17,924 nucleotides of DNA from Pseudomonadota bacterium (GCA_029777935.1 JAKORH010000162.1:1-17924); one strand, 5' to 3'. Positions 1-7,766 are shown, numbered from the stretch's first letter. Notes: generated by a model not told the origin, from the letters alone. Made by a program: numbers and translations.

Positions 1-79
1 TGAATCCGGCCGTGGCGGCGATCGTCGCCATCAGCGAGGCTACGTCCGGATTGTCTTCGACGATCAGCGCGTGACTCAT
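1..79 (-). CDS. Response regulator receiver domain protein, N-terminus only (runs off the window)
   Basis: The reverse strand from 79 encodes 26 complete codons starting MSHALIVEDNPDV, the typical first beta strand and acidic pocket (Glu8-Asp9) of a CheY-like receiver domain. Only this piece is in the window, so the phosphorylated aspartate and any output domain cannot be seen. The ATG at 79 is the only sensible start in this frame; another ATG a few bases upstream is out of frame. No strong Shine-Dalgarno sequence precedes it. It diverges from the hybrid histidine kinase that starts near 334, so the two may form one phosphorelay; that is inference from position. Confidence 0.8.
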   Translation of the reverse strand, partial: MSHALIVEDNPDVASLMATIAATAGF

Positions 80-333
80 CGGTCATCGATGCGCGGCGGC
101 GGCGCGCGACAGGCGAGGGGAGGCGACGATACGCCGCGCGCGCGCGCGGCCGATCACTGGAATGCGGGTCATCGTCGCGCGCAATCCCTGCGCGAATCAG
201 GGCGATCGTTGCCGCCGTGCGCGCGCGCATCCGTGCTTTTCCGCACCCCATCGGCGCGAGCGCACGCGACCTCATGCGCGCGCGGCCGATGCTAGCCTGC
301 GTACGATCGCGCCGGCCGCGCCGCGGAGGTGCC
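80..333. promoter_or_regulatory. Divergent intergenic region between receiver gene and hybrid kinase, with a CG-repeat tract
   Basis: This gap separates two divergent signalling genes, so it should hold promoters for both. I see no convincing -35/-10 pair. A run of seven consecutive CG dinucleotides lies at 135-148, a strictly alternating purine-pyrimidine tract of the kind that can adopt Z-DNA under supercoiling. A GGAGGT at 325-330 lies just ahead of the GTG at 334 and is the best ribosome-binding candidate for the kinase. The kinase frame is open back to an ATG at 217, so the right part of this interval may be coding if that start is used. Confidence 0.4.
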
Positions 334-3144
334 GTGCCACTGCATCGAATCGACCCGGCGGCATCCGCCGCGCTCGCTGGAACATCGCTGACGAGGCATC
401 GGAAGATCGGGCTGCGGCTCGTCGCTGCCATGCTCGTGCTCGCCGCCACCGTGCCGCTGGCGATCTTCGCGGCGATGCTTGCGATCGGGTCGTGGCGGCA
501 TCAGACCTCGCTCGCCGAGCAGCAATCGGTCGAGATGGCGCGCGCGGTTTCGGTATCGATCGACAAGGAGATCGAAAGCGCGGTCACCGCGCTGAACGTG
601 CTCGCGTCGGTGGGCGTGCGCGAGCCGTTCGACGCCGATGTGTTCCGCGACAGCGCGCTCAAGCTGATTGCGCGCCAGCCGGGCTGGCTGTCGCTGATCC
701 TGATCGGCCCCGGCGGCATCGTGATCGAGGACACCGCCGACCGCTCGCAGGCAGGCGTGGCGCTGACCGCCGCATGGGCGCGGCAGGCCTCCGCCGACAA
801 GCGCGCCGCGGCGTCGGACCTCCTCGAGGACCCGGCGACACGACGCCACTTTCTGATCGTGGCGGTGCCGGTGGCGCGCGGCGACGAACGCCCGTATGTG
901 CTCGCGGCGCGTATCGCAGCCACGCGCCTGGCCGAAGTTCTGCGGCAGCAGAACCTGCCGCACGATGCGTTGTTCACGCTGTTCGACGGTCACATGCGTG
1001 TGGTCGCGCGCGACCACGCGACGCCGGCTGCCGTCGGCGAGCCGGCGCCGCCGATCGTCATGCATGCGGTCGCGCGCGGGGTGGAGGGCAGCGAGCGCGC
1101 CACGCTGCCGGACGGCGCGCGGCAGTACCTGTCGCACAGCCGCTCGGCGCTGACGGGCTGGACGGTCGGCATGAGCCGGCCGGCCGATGCGATCGACGGA
1201 CCGATCCGCCGCTCGATGGGGACGCTGATCAATGCGGGCATCGCGCTGCTCGCGATCGGGCTGATCGCCGCGCTCGCGTTCGGACACGTGCTGGTGCGCG
1301 CGGTCGAGGCCGCCAAGAAGGCCGCCAAGGCGCTGGCGCGCGGCGAACGCGTCGCGGTGCGCGACTCGCGGCTGGCGGAACTCGACGACCTGTGGCGCGG
1401 GCTGGCGGATGCGCAGGCCATTCTGGACCAGCGGCTCGCCGAGCGCGACGCCGCCGACCGCGAGCGGCTGCGCGCGCTGGCGGCGGAGCGGATCGCGCGG
1501 CACGCGAGCGAGGAGGATCGCGCGCGGCTGGCGGTGACCCTGCGCAGCATCGGCGACGGCGTGCTCGCCACCGATGCCGAGGGTCGCGTGACGATGATGA
1601 ACGAGGTGGCGCAGAAGCTGACCGGCTGGAGCGAGGCCGACGCGCTCGGGCGCGCGGCCGGCGAGGTGTTCCTGAGCGTCGAGGAGCGTACCTGCGCGCT
1701 CTGCACCGATCCGGTCGCCGCGGTCCGCAGCGAAGGGCGGGCGACGGCGCTGTCGGCGGACGCGCTGCTGCGCGCGCGCGACGGCCGCGAGACGCCGATC
1801 GCCGCTTCGGCGGCGCCGATCCGTGCACCGGACGGCACGCTGCTGGGTGCCGTGCTCGTGTTTCGCGATGTCACGCAGGCGCGCGCCGCCGAGCACATGC
1901 GCGCGGCGCTGCTCGAGCGCGAGCAGGCCGCACGCCGCACGGCCGAGGCGATGTCCCACAGCAAGGACGAATTCGTCGCCATGCTGTCGCACGAGCTGCG
2001 CACGCCGCTCGCGGCCATTTACGGCTGGACGCGCCTGCTGCGGCGCGGGCTGCTCGATGCGCCGGCGCGCGAGCGTGCGCTCGAGGTGATCGAGCGCAAC
2101 ACGCGCGCGCAGACGCAACTGATCGACGACCTGCTCGACATGTCGCGCATGATCCGCGGCAGCCTGCGCCTGGAGACGGCGGAGGTCGACCTGGCCGCGG
2201 TGCTCGCCGCGGCGGCCGACTCGGTGCGGCCGATGGCCCAGGCGCGTCAGCTCGCGCTCGAAGTCGATGCCGCGACGTGCGCGACGATCCGCGGCGACGC
2301 CGACCGGCTGCAGCAGGTCTTCTGCAACGTGTTGAACAACGCGATCAAGTTCACCACGCCCGGCGGCCGGATCGAGATCGGGCTCGCGCGCGAAGGCAGC
2401 AACGCGGTCGTGCGCGTGCGCGACAACGGCATCGGCATCGCGCCCGACGTTCTGCCGCACATCTTCGAACCTTTTCGCCAGGGCGGCGCAATCGCCGCGC
2501 GTGCGCGCGGCGGACTCGGCATCGGGCTGGCGCTGGTGCGCCATCTGGTCCGGCTGCACGGCGGATCGATCGCCGCCGCGAGCGAAGGCGTCGGCCGCGG
2601 CGCCACTTTCACGATCAGGCTGCCCGCGCTGCCGGAGCAATCGGTCGCGTTGCCCGCGGGCCCGCGCGAGGCGGCCGACGACGCCGATGCGGCGCTCGCG
2701 CTCGTGGGGATCCGCGTACTCGCGGTCGACGACGATCCCGATGCGCACGAGTTGGTGAGCACGGCGCTGCGAGCCGCCGGCGCCCACGTGCGTACGGCCG
2801 CATCCGTGGCCGAAGCGTGCGGCCGGCTGGCGGACGAAATCCCGGACGTGGTGCTGACCGATATCGGCATGCCAGGAGCGAGCGGCTTCGACCTGCTGGC
2901 GCAGATCCGTGCCGATCCGCGCTCGGCTTGCCTGCCGGTGATCGCGCTGACGGCCTATGACCGCCGCGAAGACCGGGCCGACGTCTATCGCGCCGGCTTC
3001 GATCTGCACGTCGGCAAGCCGGTGGAGCCGCTGGTGCTCGCGCGCGCGGTCGCACTGGTGGTGCGGCGCGCGCGCAAGCGCAACGGCGATGCGACAGCGG
3101 CCGCCGCGACGGCGCCGCAGCCCGACACCGCCGCGCACGCTTAG
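334..3144 (+). CDS. Membrane-bound hybrid sensor histidine kinase (PAS, HisKA, HATPase, REC)
   Basis: A predicted inner-membrane sensor of 936 residues from the GTG at 334. Order of parts: transmembrane segment about 25-54; a periplasmic region of about 240 residues that resembles a dCache-type ligand sensor; a second transmembrane segment about 298-320; a charged, HAMP-like helical linker; a PAS domain about 396-513 (SIGDGVLATDAEGRV, ending FRDVTQARAAEH); a HisKA domain with the phospho-acceptor His553 in SHELRTPLA; an ATPase domain with N-box NVLNNAIKFT, DNGIGIAPDVLPHIFEPF and GGLGIGLAL; and a C-terminal receiver about 793-909 with Asp843 (LTDIGMPG) and Lys895. All catalytic motifs look intact, so it should autophosphorylate and pass phosphate to its own receiver. 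GTG 334 was chosen for the GGAGGT at 325-330, although the spacing is short; an in-frame ATG at 217 would add 39 Arg-rich residues of poor quality. The divergent receiver gene is the obvious partner. The signal sensed is unknown. Confidence 0.9.
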   Translation: MPLHRIDPAASAALAGTSLTRHRKIGLRLVAAMLVLAATVPLAIFAAMLAIGSWRHQTSLAEQQSVEMARAVSVSIDKEIESAVTALNVLASVGVREPFDADVFRDSALKLIARQPGWLSLILIGPGGIVIEDTADRSQAGVALTAAWARQASADKRAAASDLLEDPATRRHFLIVAVPVARGDERPYVLAARIAATRLAEVLRQQNLPHDALFTLFDGHMRVVARDHATPAAVGEPAPPIVMHAVARGVEGSERATLPDGARQYLSHSRSALTGWTVGMSRPADAIDGPIRRSMGTLINAGIALLAIGLIAALAFGHVLVRAVEAAKKAAKALARGERVAVRDSRLAELDDLWRGLADAQAILDQRLAERDAADRERLRALAAERIARHASEEDRARLAVTLRSIGDGVLATDAEGRVTMMNEVAQKLTGWSEADALGRAAGEVFLSVEERTCALCTDPVAAVRSEGRATALSADALLRARDGRETPIAASAAPIRAPDGTLLGAVLVFRDVTQARAAEHMRAALLEREQAARRTAEAMSHSKDEFVAMLSHELRTPLAAIYGWTRLLRRGLLDAPARERALEVIERNTRAQTQLIDDLLDMSRMIRGSLRLETAEVDLAAVLAAAADSVRPMAQARQLALEVDAATCATIRGDADRLQQVFCNVLNNAIKFTTPGGRIEIGLAREGSNAVVRVRDNGIGIAPDVLPHIFEPFRQGGAIAARARGGLGIGLALVRHLVRLHGGSIAAASEGVGRGATFTIRLPALPEQSVALPAGPREAADDADAALALVGIRVLAVDDDPDAHELVSTALRAAGAHVRTAASVAEACGRLADEIPDVVLTDIGMPGASGFDLLAQIRADPRSACLPVIALTAYDRREDRADVYRAGFDLHVGKPVEPLVLARAVALVVRRARKRNGDATAAAATAPQPDTAAHA

Positions 3145-3172
3145 CGCGGCGCGCGCGCCCGTCCTGCGCGGC

Positions 3173-3607
3173 TCAGCCGGCGCTGGACGGCGTCAGCTCG
3201 TTGACGACGTCGCGCACACCGTCGACGCGGCGCGTGGCCTGCACGACGCGCTCGATCTGGTCCTTCGGCAACTCGCCCTTGAGCGTGACCACGCCGTCGG
3301 ACGTGCTGACGCCTACCTTGACTGCGGCCGGCCCGGCTTCCTCGGTCAGCGCGGCCTTGACCTTGGCCGTCAGCGCAGCGTTGTCGAGCGTGGACCCGCT
3401 CGACGCGCCCGCGGTGGTTCCGGCCGCCGCCCCGGCCGGCGGCGAGGTCGCATCGCTGCGCTGGGAGCCTGGCTGCGGCTGCTGCGCGACGGGGGGCGGC
3501 GAGGTGCTTGCGGTGGCTGCCTTGTCCTCGCGCTGGCTGCAGCCGGCGCCCAGCACCAGTGCGCACGTGGCGGCGAATGCATATGCGAAGGCTCGATCTG
3601 CTTTCAT
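3173..3607 (-). CDS. BON-domain lipoprotein
   Basis: A 144-residue exported protein. The N-terminus MKADRAFAYAFAATCALVLG followed by AGC gives a lipoprotein signal with the lipidated cysteine at 23. Residues 30-72 are a low-complexity Pro/Ala/Ser/Thr linker. Residues about 76-138 form one BON domain, with the pattern TAKVKAALTEE, then VKVGVSTSDGVVTLKGEL and a second half ending VRDVVNEL. BON domains are known from OsmY and related envelope-stress proteins and are thought to bind phospholipid surfaces. Start chosen at the ATG at 3607, which has a strong AAGGAG at 3613-3618 five bases away; the frame stays open far upstream but that part has no coding character. It diverges from the DUF4398 lipoprotein pair, and its 3' end converges with the hybrid kinase, leaving 28 bases. 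Confidence 0.9.
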   Translation of the reverse strand: MKADRAFAYAFAATCALVLGAGCSQREDKAATASTSPPPVAQQPQPGSQRSDATSPPAGAAAGTTAGASSGSTLDNAALTAKVKAALTEEAGPAAVKVGVSTSDGVVTLKGELPKDQIERVVQATRRVDGVRDVVNELTPSSAG

Positions 3608-3680
3608 GGTGGCTCCTTCGTGAGGCGGAACGCGCGGTCGCGCTCCGGACGATCGGTGTCGCGCAACCGTCGTGCCCGGG

Positions 3681-3694
3681 CCGTCGCGCGACGG
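3681..3694. promoter_or_regulatory. 14-bp perfect palindrome in the divergent BON/DUF4398 promoter region
   Basis: CCGTCGCGCGACGG is its own reverse complement. It lies between the divergent starts at 3607 and 3745, where a shared operator would be expected. An overlapping alternative stem, CGTGCCCG (3671-3678) with CGGGCATG (3692-3699; last pairs include a wobble), means it could instead be an RNA hairpin in the leader. In DNA this GC-rich, CG-based palindromes arise easily by chance, so the regulatory role is only a suggestion. Confidence 0.25.
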
Positions 3695-3744
3695 GCATGC
3701 GGATTGCGAGACGCGGTGTCGGTCCGCCGGCAGAGGAGCGGAAC

Positions 3745-4146
3745 ATGCAAACGGCCCGGCAGCGTTGCCGCGCCCGCGCGCTGATCGTCGCGCTCGGCGC
3801 GGTGCTTGCGAGCGGCGCTTGTCGCAGCCCGCCGCCGCCAATCGAGCAATTGGTCGTATCGAGAATGGCGATCGAAGAAGCCGTCGACGCGGGCGCGGCG
3901 GAATTTGCGCCCGGCGAGCTGGCCGAGGCGCGGCGGCAGCTCGTGCGCGCCCATGAGGAGGCGGCACGCAAACGGGTGGCGCAGGCGCGGCTGCTGGCGG
4001 AAACCGCCGAGGTCGACGCGCGCCTGGCGACTGCGAAGTCGCGCCGTGCCCAGGCTCAGCGCCAACTGGCCGACGCGGAGCGCGGGCTGAAAGCACTCGG
4101 TGCGCCGCCGGCGGGCGCCGGCGGCGCCGGAGGCAGCGCGCGATGA
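3745..4146 (+). CDS. DUF4398-type small lipoprotein
   Basis: A 133-residue predicted lipoprotein. The signal peptide has a basic start (MQTARQRCRARAL), a hydrophobic core and a lipobox-like ASGAC with Cys26 as the lipidation site. Residues about 36-125 are an Ala/Glu/Arg-rich helical region (EAVDAGAAEFAPGELAEAR, then repeated RAQAQRQLADAE-like helix) matching DUF4398, a domain of unknown function that typically stands beside or within OmpA-like lipoproteins. The ATG at 3745 is preceded by AGAGGAG at 3732-3738 with a six-base spacer, which fixes the start within a longer open frame. The C-terminus is a Gly/Ala/Pro tail. Its stop overlaps the next start as ATGA, so the two are almost certainly translated together. 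The cell role is not known; a periplasmic envelope function is inferred. Confidence 0.85.
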   Translation: MQTARQRCRARALIVALGAVLASGACRSPPPPIEQLVVSRMAIEEAVDAGAAEFAPGELAEARRQLVRAHEEAARKRVAQARLLAETAEVDARLATAKSRRAQAQRQLADAERGLKALGAPPAGAGGAGGSAR

Positions 4147-5198
4147 AGCCGGCCGCACTGCTGTGCATCGCGCTGCTGCTCGCCGGCTGCAGCAGCGCGC
4201 CGGTGCGCAACCAAGCGCTCGAAAGCGCGCGCGCGACGTTTTCCTCGATCGGCGCATCCGCCGACCTTTCGCCCGGCGCACGCGACGAATACCGGAGCGC
4301 CGAAGCAGCGCTGCGCACGGCCGATCAGGCATTCGCGCGCAACGAGGACTCCTGGCTCGTCACGCAGCTCGCCGACATCGCGCGCAAGCGCGCGCTGCTG
4401 GTCAACGAACGCAATTCCCTCGATCGCCTGACACGACGCGCCGAGGCGGCCGGCGCCGAGCGCGACCGCGCGCTCGGCGCGCTCGAGACGCGCCGGGCGC
4501 CGGCCGCGATCGTTGCCGAGCCGCGCGCGCCGACGATCGAGCATCTTCTCGCGCCCCTGCCGCAGCCGGAGGGCTCGAACGACCAGCCATTGACCGATGC
4601 CGAGCGCCAGGCGATCGCCGAGGCGGCGCGCCGGGCCGCGGCGGAAGAACGCGCGGCGCGCGAGCGTCGCGACGTGGCGAAGAAGCCGGCGACCAGGCAG
4701 GCTGCGAAGAGGCCGGCCGACGAGCAACGCCGCGCCGGCGCCGCCGCGCCGTCGCAACCCGCGCCGACTGCGCCTGCGCCGACGGTCGCGTCCGACACGG
4801 CACGCGAGCGCGCGTCCAGCGCTTCCGAGCCGAAACCCGTCGCCGCCGCGGCGCCGGCGGCGCAGATCCCTGCACCGCCGGCGGTGAGTCTCGGCGACGA
4901 CTACTTCACCGCCGGGACACCTTATCTTCGGCCCGGGGCGACGCGCACGCTCGATCCCGTGGCGGATGCGGTGCGCGCGCAGCCGGGGCGGAGCGTGAAC
5001 ATCCACTGGTCCGCGGGCGGCGCGGCCGGCGAACTGGCGCAGCGGCGCGCCGGCGAAGTGCGTGCCGCGCTGCTGCGGCGGGGCATCGCGCCCGACCGCA
5101 TCCGGATCAGCGCCTCCGCTGCGCATGGCGAAGGTCGCACGGCGCGCGTCGATGTCCGGGTTGCCGGCGGGCAAGGCGGTGCGCCGGCCACGCGCTGA
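4143..5198 (+). CDS. DUF4398-like/OmpA-like lipoprotein with degenerate peptidoglycan-binding domain
   Basis: A 351-residue lipoprotein with a textbook signal MKPAALLCIALLLAGC, lipidated at Cys16. Residues about 25-115 are helical and resemble the DUF4398 domain of the upstream gene. Residues 150-245 are a charged then Pro/Ala-rich linker suited to crossing the periplasm. Residues about 255-340 align with the OmpA/MotB C-terminal fold (FTAGTPYLRPGATRTLDPVA, then LAQRRAGEVRAALLRRGIAPDRI). The usual H-T-D segment reads HWSAGG, so the aspartate that contacts diaminopimelate is Ser290, and the following loop is about three residues short; the RRA arginine is kept. Tight peptidoglycan binding is therefore doubtful. 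It starts by a 4-nt overlap with the preceding DUF4398 gene and ends three bases from the convergent beta-helix gene. Confidence 0.85.
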   Translation: MKPAALLCIALLLAGCSSAPVRNQALESARATFSSIGASADLSPGARDEYRSAEAALRTADQAFARNEDSWLVTQLADIARKRALLVNERNSLDRLTRRAEAAGAERDRALGALETRRAPAAIVAEPRAPTIEHLLAPLPQPEGSNDQPLTDAERQAIAEAARRAAAEERAARERRDVAKKPATRQAAKRPADEQRRAGAAAPSQPAPTAPAPTVASDTARERASSASEPKPVAAAAPAAQIPAPPAVSLGDDYFTAGTPYLRPGATRTLDPVADAVRAQPGRSVNIHWSAGGAAGELAQRRAGEVRAALLRRGIAPDRIRISASAAHGEGRTARVDVRVAGGQGGAPATR

Positions 5199-5201
5199 AC
5201 G

Positions 5202-6686
5202 TCAGCCGCCGCCGCAGCCGAGCGACGCGCCGGTCACGGCCGGTGCGGCTCCCATGCACAGGTTGCTGCTGGTCGGATTGCCGTCGTCGGTGTTGCCCGC
5301 GCAGTAGACGTTGTAGTCGGGTGTCGGGTGGTTCACCACGTTGATCGCGCCGCCGCCGATGTGCGTCATGCGGTTGTTCAGCAGGCCCACGCGGCCGACC
5401 GGACCTCCGCCGACGCCGATCCGGATGCCGTTGTCCAGCGTGTCGTCGATCGCGTTGTTCTCGACCCGGACCGACTGCACCGCGACCGTCTGCGCGAAGG
5501 CCGGGTTCGCGAGTTCGTCCGTGCTGGTCAGTGAATGCAGTTCGATCGCCGCGTGACCCGTGCGCGGTGCCGTTGCGGCCGTGCCGACGGCATACGCGGG
5601 CGCCGTGGTCTGCACGTGCTGGATCGTGTTGTTGCGGACCACGACGTTGCGCACGCCGAACGTCCGATATCCGGATTCGTGGGCCAGCAGCACGCCGGCG
5701 GCGTAGGTCGTGTTGGTGACCATATTGCCGTCGATCGTGATGTCCTCGCCGCCGACGACGCTGATGCCGCGGCCCCAGTAGTTGCCGTCGACCTGATTGC
5801 CCGCGATGACAACGTTGTGCACCAGCTTGTCGGCGCGCAATGATTGCAGGCTGGCGAGCAGCGCGTCGAGCGGCGCGCCCGTGCTGCCCAGGTACGACAC
5901 GACGGCGATCATGTCGTCGCCGTTCTGCTTCGCGGTGTTCAGTACCACGCGGCCGTTGATCGAGCCTTCGGTGACGTGAATCGCATCGGCGAGCGAGCGT
6001 TCGACATGGTTTTCGGCCACCACGAACCCGTCGGCGCGATACACCATGATGCCGGTGGCCGACGAGCCGTTGGCGAGCGGAGTGCCCGCCGGACCGGCGT
6101 TTTCGACGATGTTCCGCCGCACGACGACGCCGCGCACGCGGCCGGTGCCGGCCGGCGCCACCGCGATCCGCGCTTGCCGCATCTGGTCCCCGCGCGTGGT
6201 CGTGACCGCGTGCAGGCGGAACTTGTACATGCCGACGCCGTCGGCCTGCAGCATGATCGCGGTGTCGTCAGGGTTGGTGGCGAGCAGCGTGGCGCCTTCG
6301 CTCCACAGCACCACGCCCGGCACGCGCACGCGCAGCGACTTCGAATGCACGTACGTGCCGGCGGGGAACACCAGCCAGTCGCCCGGCTTCAGCGCGTCGA
6401 GCGCCGCCTGGATCGCGGTCGTGCTGTCGACCGTCTCGCTCGGCACGACGCCGAACGAAGCGATGCTGCGCGCGCCGGCCGGTTTGCTCGGCAGCGGCGG
6501 CAGATTCGTGCACGACGAAGTCTGCGTGCCCGGCGATAGCGCGACGCCGGCACTGCCGTTGCCTGCCGCCGTTTCGGGCGCGAGGACGAGCGGCGCGGAC
6601 TCGGTCGGACCTTGCCCGCCGCCGCAGGCGGCGAGCGCGACCAGAAGACATGCGGGGAAAACGCGTAGCGGCAATCGGGCAGACAT
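5202..6686 (-). CDS. Parallel beta-helix lipoprotein (pectate-lyase-like fold)
   Basis: A 494-residue predicted surface or periplasmic lipoprotein. The signal MSARLPLRVFPACLLVALAAC ends in a clear lipobox (LAAC). After a Ser/Thr/Pro linker, residues about 75-130 (ASFGVVPSETVDSTTAIQAALDALKPGDWLVFPAGTYV) are the typical entry segment of pectate-lyase-superfamily beta-helix proteins. The rest consists of repeated short strands with Asn ladders such as VVRRNIVENAG, VIAGNQVDGN, ITIDGNMVTN and VVRNNTIQHV, diagnostic of a right-handed parallel beta-helix. Cysteines near the C-terminus may form disulfides. Such folds are found in polysaccharide lyases, epimerases and phage-type depolymerases, but I see no catalytic signature that picks one, so no substrate is assigned. 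Start chosen at the ATG at 6686, with AGAGAGA at 6694-6700; a TTG two codons upstream is possible. It stands alone, convergent with the OmpA-like gene. Confidence 0.85.
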   Translation of the reverse strand: MSARLPLRVFPACLLVALAACGGGQGPTESAPLVLAPETAAGNGSAGVALSPGTQTSSCTNLPPLPSKPAGARSIASFGVVPSETVDSTTAIQAALDALKPGDWLVFPAGTYVHSKSLRVRVPGVVLWSEGATLLATNPDDTAIMLQADGVGMYKFRLHAVTTTRGDQMRQARIAVAPAGTGRVRGVVVRRNIVENAGPAGTPLANGSSATGIMVYRADGFVVAENHVERSLADAIHVTEGSINGRVVLNTAKQNGDDMIAVVSYLGSTGAPLDALLASLQSLRADKLVHNVVIAGNQVDGNYWGRGISVVGGEDITIDGNMVTNTTYAAGVLLAHESGYRTFGVRNVVVRNNTIQHVQTTAPAYAVGTAATAPRTGHAAIELHSLTSTDELANPAFAQTVAVQSVRVENNAIDDTLDNGIRIGVGGGPVGRVGLLNNRMTHIGGGAINVVNHPTPDYNVYCAGNTDDGNPTSSNLCMGAAPAVTGASLGCGGG

Positions 6687-7367
6687 TTCCAAATCTCTCT
6701 CGGGTCACGTGCGGCTGTGCATCCGGTCCCTCGAGGATTCGAAAGGCCCTGCAACTTCGCTTGCGATCCGGCCTGCTTGCGCCGGAACCGCGCGGCGATT
6801 CTCGGCAGAGTCGCGGGCACCGGGCTTGCGGAAGATCAAGCCGCCCGGCGAGCCGCGCATCGTCGCAACGGCTTAGCCGGGAAGCGTCAAGGAGACTGCG
6901 GCGCGGCGCGCGGAAGGAACACGCGCTGTCGCCGGCCGCAATGCCAGCCCGGATATTTCACGAGGGACGCGGGAATTGCGCGGATGCATGCGCCAGCCAG
7001 GTTGCGCGAGAGGGGCGCAGTCCGATGCCCATCGGCATCGGCGAGCACTTGAGCGCAAGATGGCCGCGCAGGCGCCGCGCAAGCCCGCGTAGCCCCGGCG
7101 AGCCAGACCGGATTGCGGCCGGCACGCCGCAAGGAACCATCGAAGCTGGAGACCGTTCGCATACGGGGGCGACCTTGTGAAACATCCGGGCCAGTGACGC
7201 CGGCGATGCCGAGACAGGTTCACGCTTCTTTCGAGTGCGCCGCGCCCGCTTCGATCGAGAAGAGGATCACGAAGGGCCCGGCCACGGCGCCCGGGCGCCG
7301 GACGCGGATCGCTCGTCCGTCGACTCGGTAAGATGTCGGACCCTCGAACTTGAACGGGAGACAGGCG
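6687..7367. other. Intergenic stretch of about 680 bases without a convincing gene
   Basis: Open frames exist on both strands here, but their translations are Arg/Ala-rich, lack domain-like patterns and have no good ribosome-binding sites, so I call none of them. A small perfect hairpin, CCGATGCC at 7022-7029 with GGCATCGG at 7034-7041, is the only clear structure in the middle. Close to the right end TAAGAT at 7329-7334 could be a -10 box for the small gene at 7368, without a convincing -35 partner. The left end must hold the promoter of the beta-helix lipoprotein. The interval could also be decayed coding sequence. Confidence 0.4.
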
Positions 7368-7619
7368 ATGAAGGCAGTCGAGGAACTCGAACGCGAGATC
7401 AAGAAACGAGAAGAGGAGCTTTCGGTTCTCAGACGGGCTCTGGCGACCTTGAAGAACATCAAGGGGCAAGGCGCGGATGTCTCCCGCCGTCGCAAGCGAC
7501 GGCCGCTCACTGCCGCCGAGAAGCGCAAGCTGAGCGAGGCGATGAAGAAGGCGTGGCAGAAGCGCAGGGCCGGGAAGAAAGCGGGCCAGGCCGGCGAACG
7601 GAAGCCCGCGGTTTCCTGA
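7368..7619 (+). CDS. Small basic coiled-coil protein of unknown function
   Basis: An 83-residue protein starting at the ATG at 7368, which has GGGAG at 7356-7360 seven bases upstream. Residues about 3-33 (KAVEELEREIKKREEELSVL onward) form a heptad-like amphipathic helix likely to dimerise. Residues about 44-76 are strongly basic, with RRRKRRPLTAAEKRKLSEAM then KKAWQKRRAGKK. That second part resembles the short Arg/Lys-rich LS-AM-KAW motif seen in several small, probably nucleic-acid-binding bacterial proteins; I cannot name a family with certainty. A dimerising helix joined to a basic tail suggests a small nucleoid-associated or regulatory protein, which is inference. It has no operon partner: the left side is a long gene-poor gap and the downstream genes run the other way. 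An in-frame ATG at 7350 has no Shine-Dalgarno sequence. Confidence 0.75.
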   Translation: MKAVEELEREIKKREEELSVLRRALATLKNIKGQGADVSRRRKRRPLTAAEKRKLSEAMKKAWQKRRAGKKAGQAGERKPAVS

Positions 7620-7744
7620 TGCGCTCGCCGACACCCGGCGGGCGGCCATGTGGCGTGCACTCGGCCTGAGTGCCTCGCGCCGGCCTTCGCAGGTGTCAGC
7701 GCGGCCCGTGGCCGGTCGGAGCGCGCATCTCTGTGCAGTCGAGG

Positions 7745-7766
7745 GACGGCGCGTGCGCGCGCCGTC
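7745..7766 (-). terminator. Hairpin downstream of the dehydrogenase operon, possible terminator
   Basis: GACGGCGCG (7745-7753) pairs perfectly with CGCGCCGTC (7758-7766) around a four-base loop. It lies about 20 bases past the stop of the last gene of the minus-strand TRAP/dehydrogenase operon, where a terminator is expected. No T-run follows on the transcribed strand, so it is not a classical intrinsic terminator and may act as an RNA 3'-end stabiliser. Confidence 0.4.

Noticed and set aside
292..3138. 948-codon open frame antisense to the hybrid kinase (and a 932-codon plus-strand frame at 162-2960)
   Set aside because: Both are shadows of the kinase frame in very GC-rich DNA: the products are Arg/His/Ala-rich without domain patterns, while the kinase frame has complete motifs.
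7022..7041. Small hairpin CCGATGCC/GGCATCGG in the gene-poor gap
   Set aside because: It is perfect but short and not placed after any gene, so I do not call it a terminator or operator.
6650..7180. 176-codon plus-strand frame and the 75-91-codon minus-strand frames in the gap 6687-7367
   Set aside because: The plus-strand frame begins within the beta-helix gene, none has a good ribosome site, and the translations look like random GC-rich sequence.
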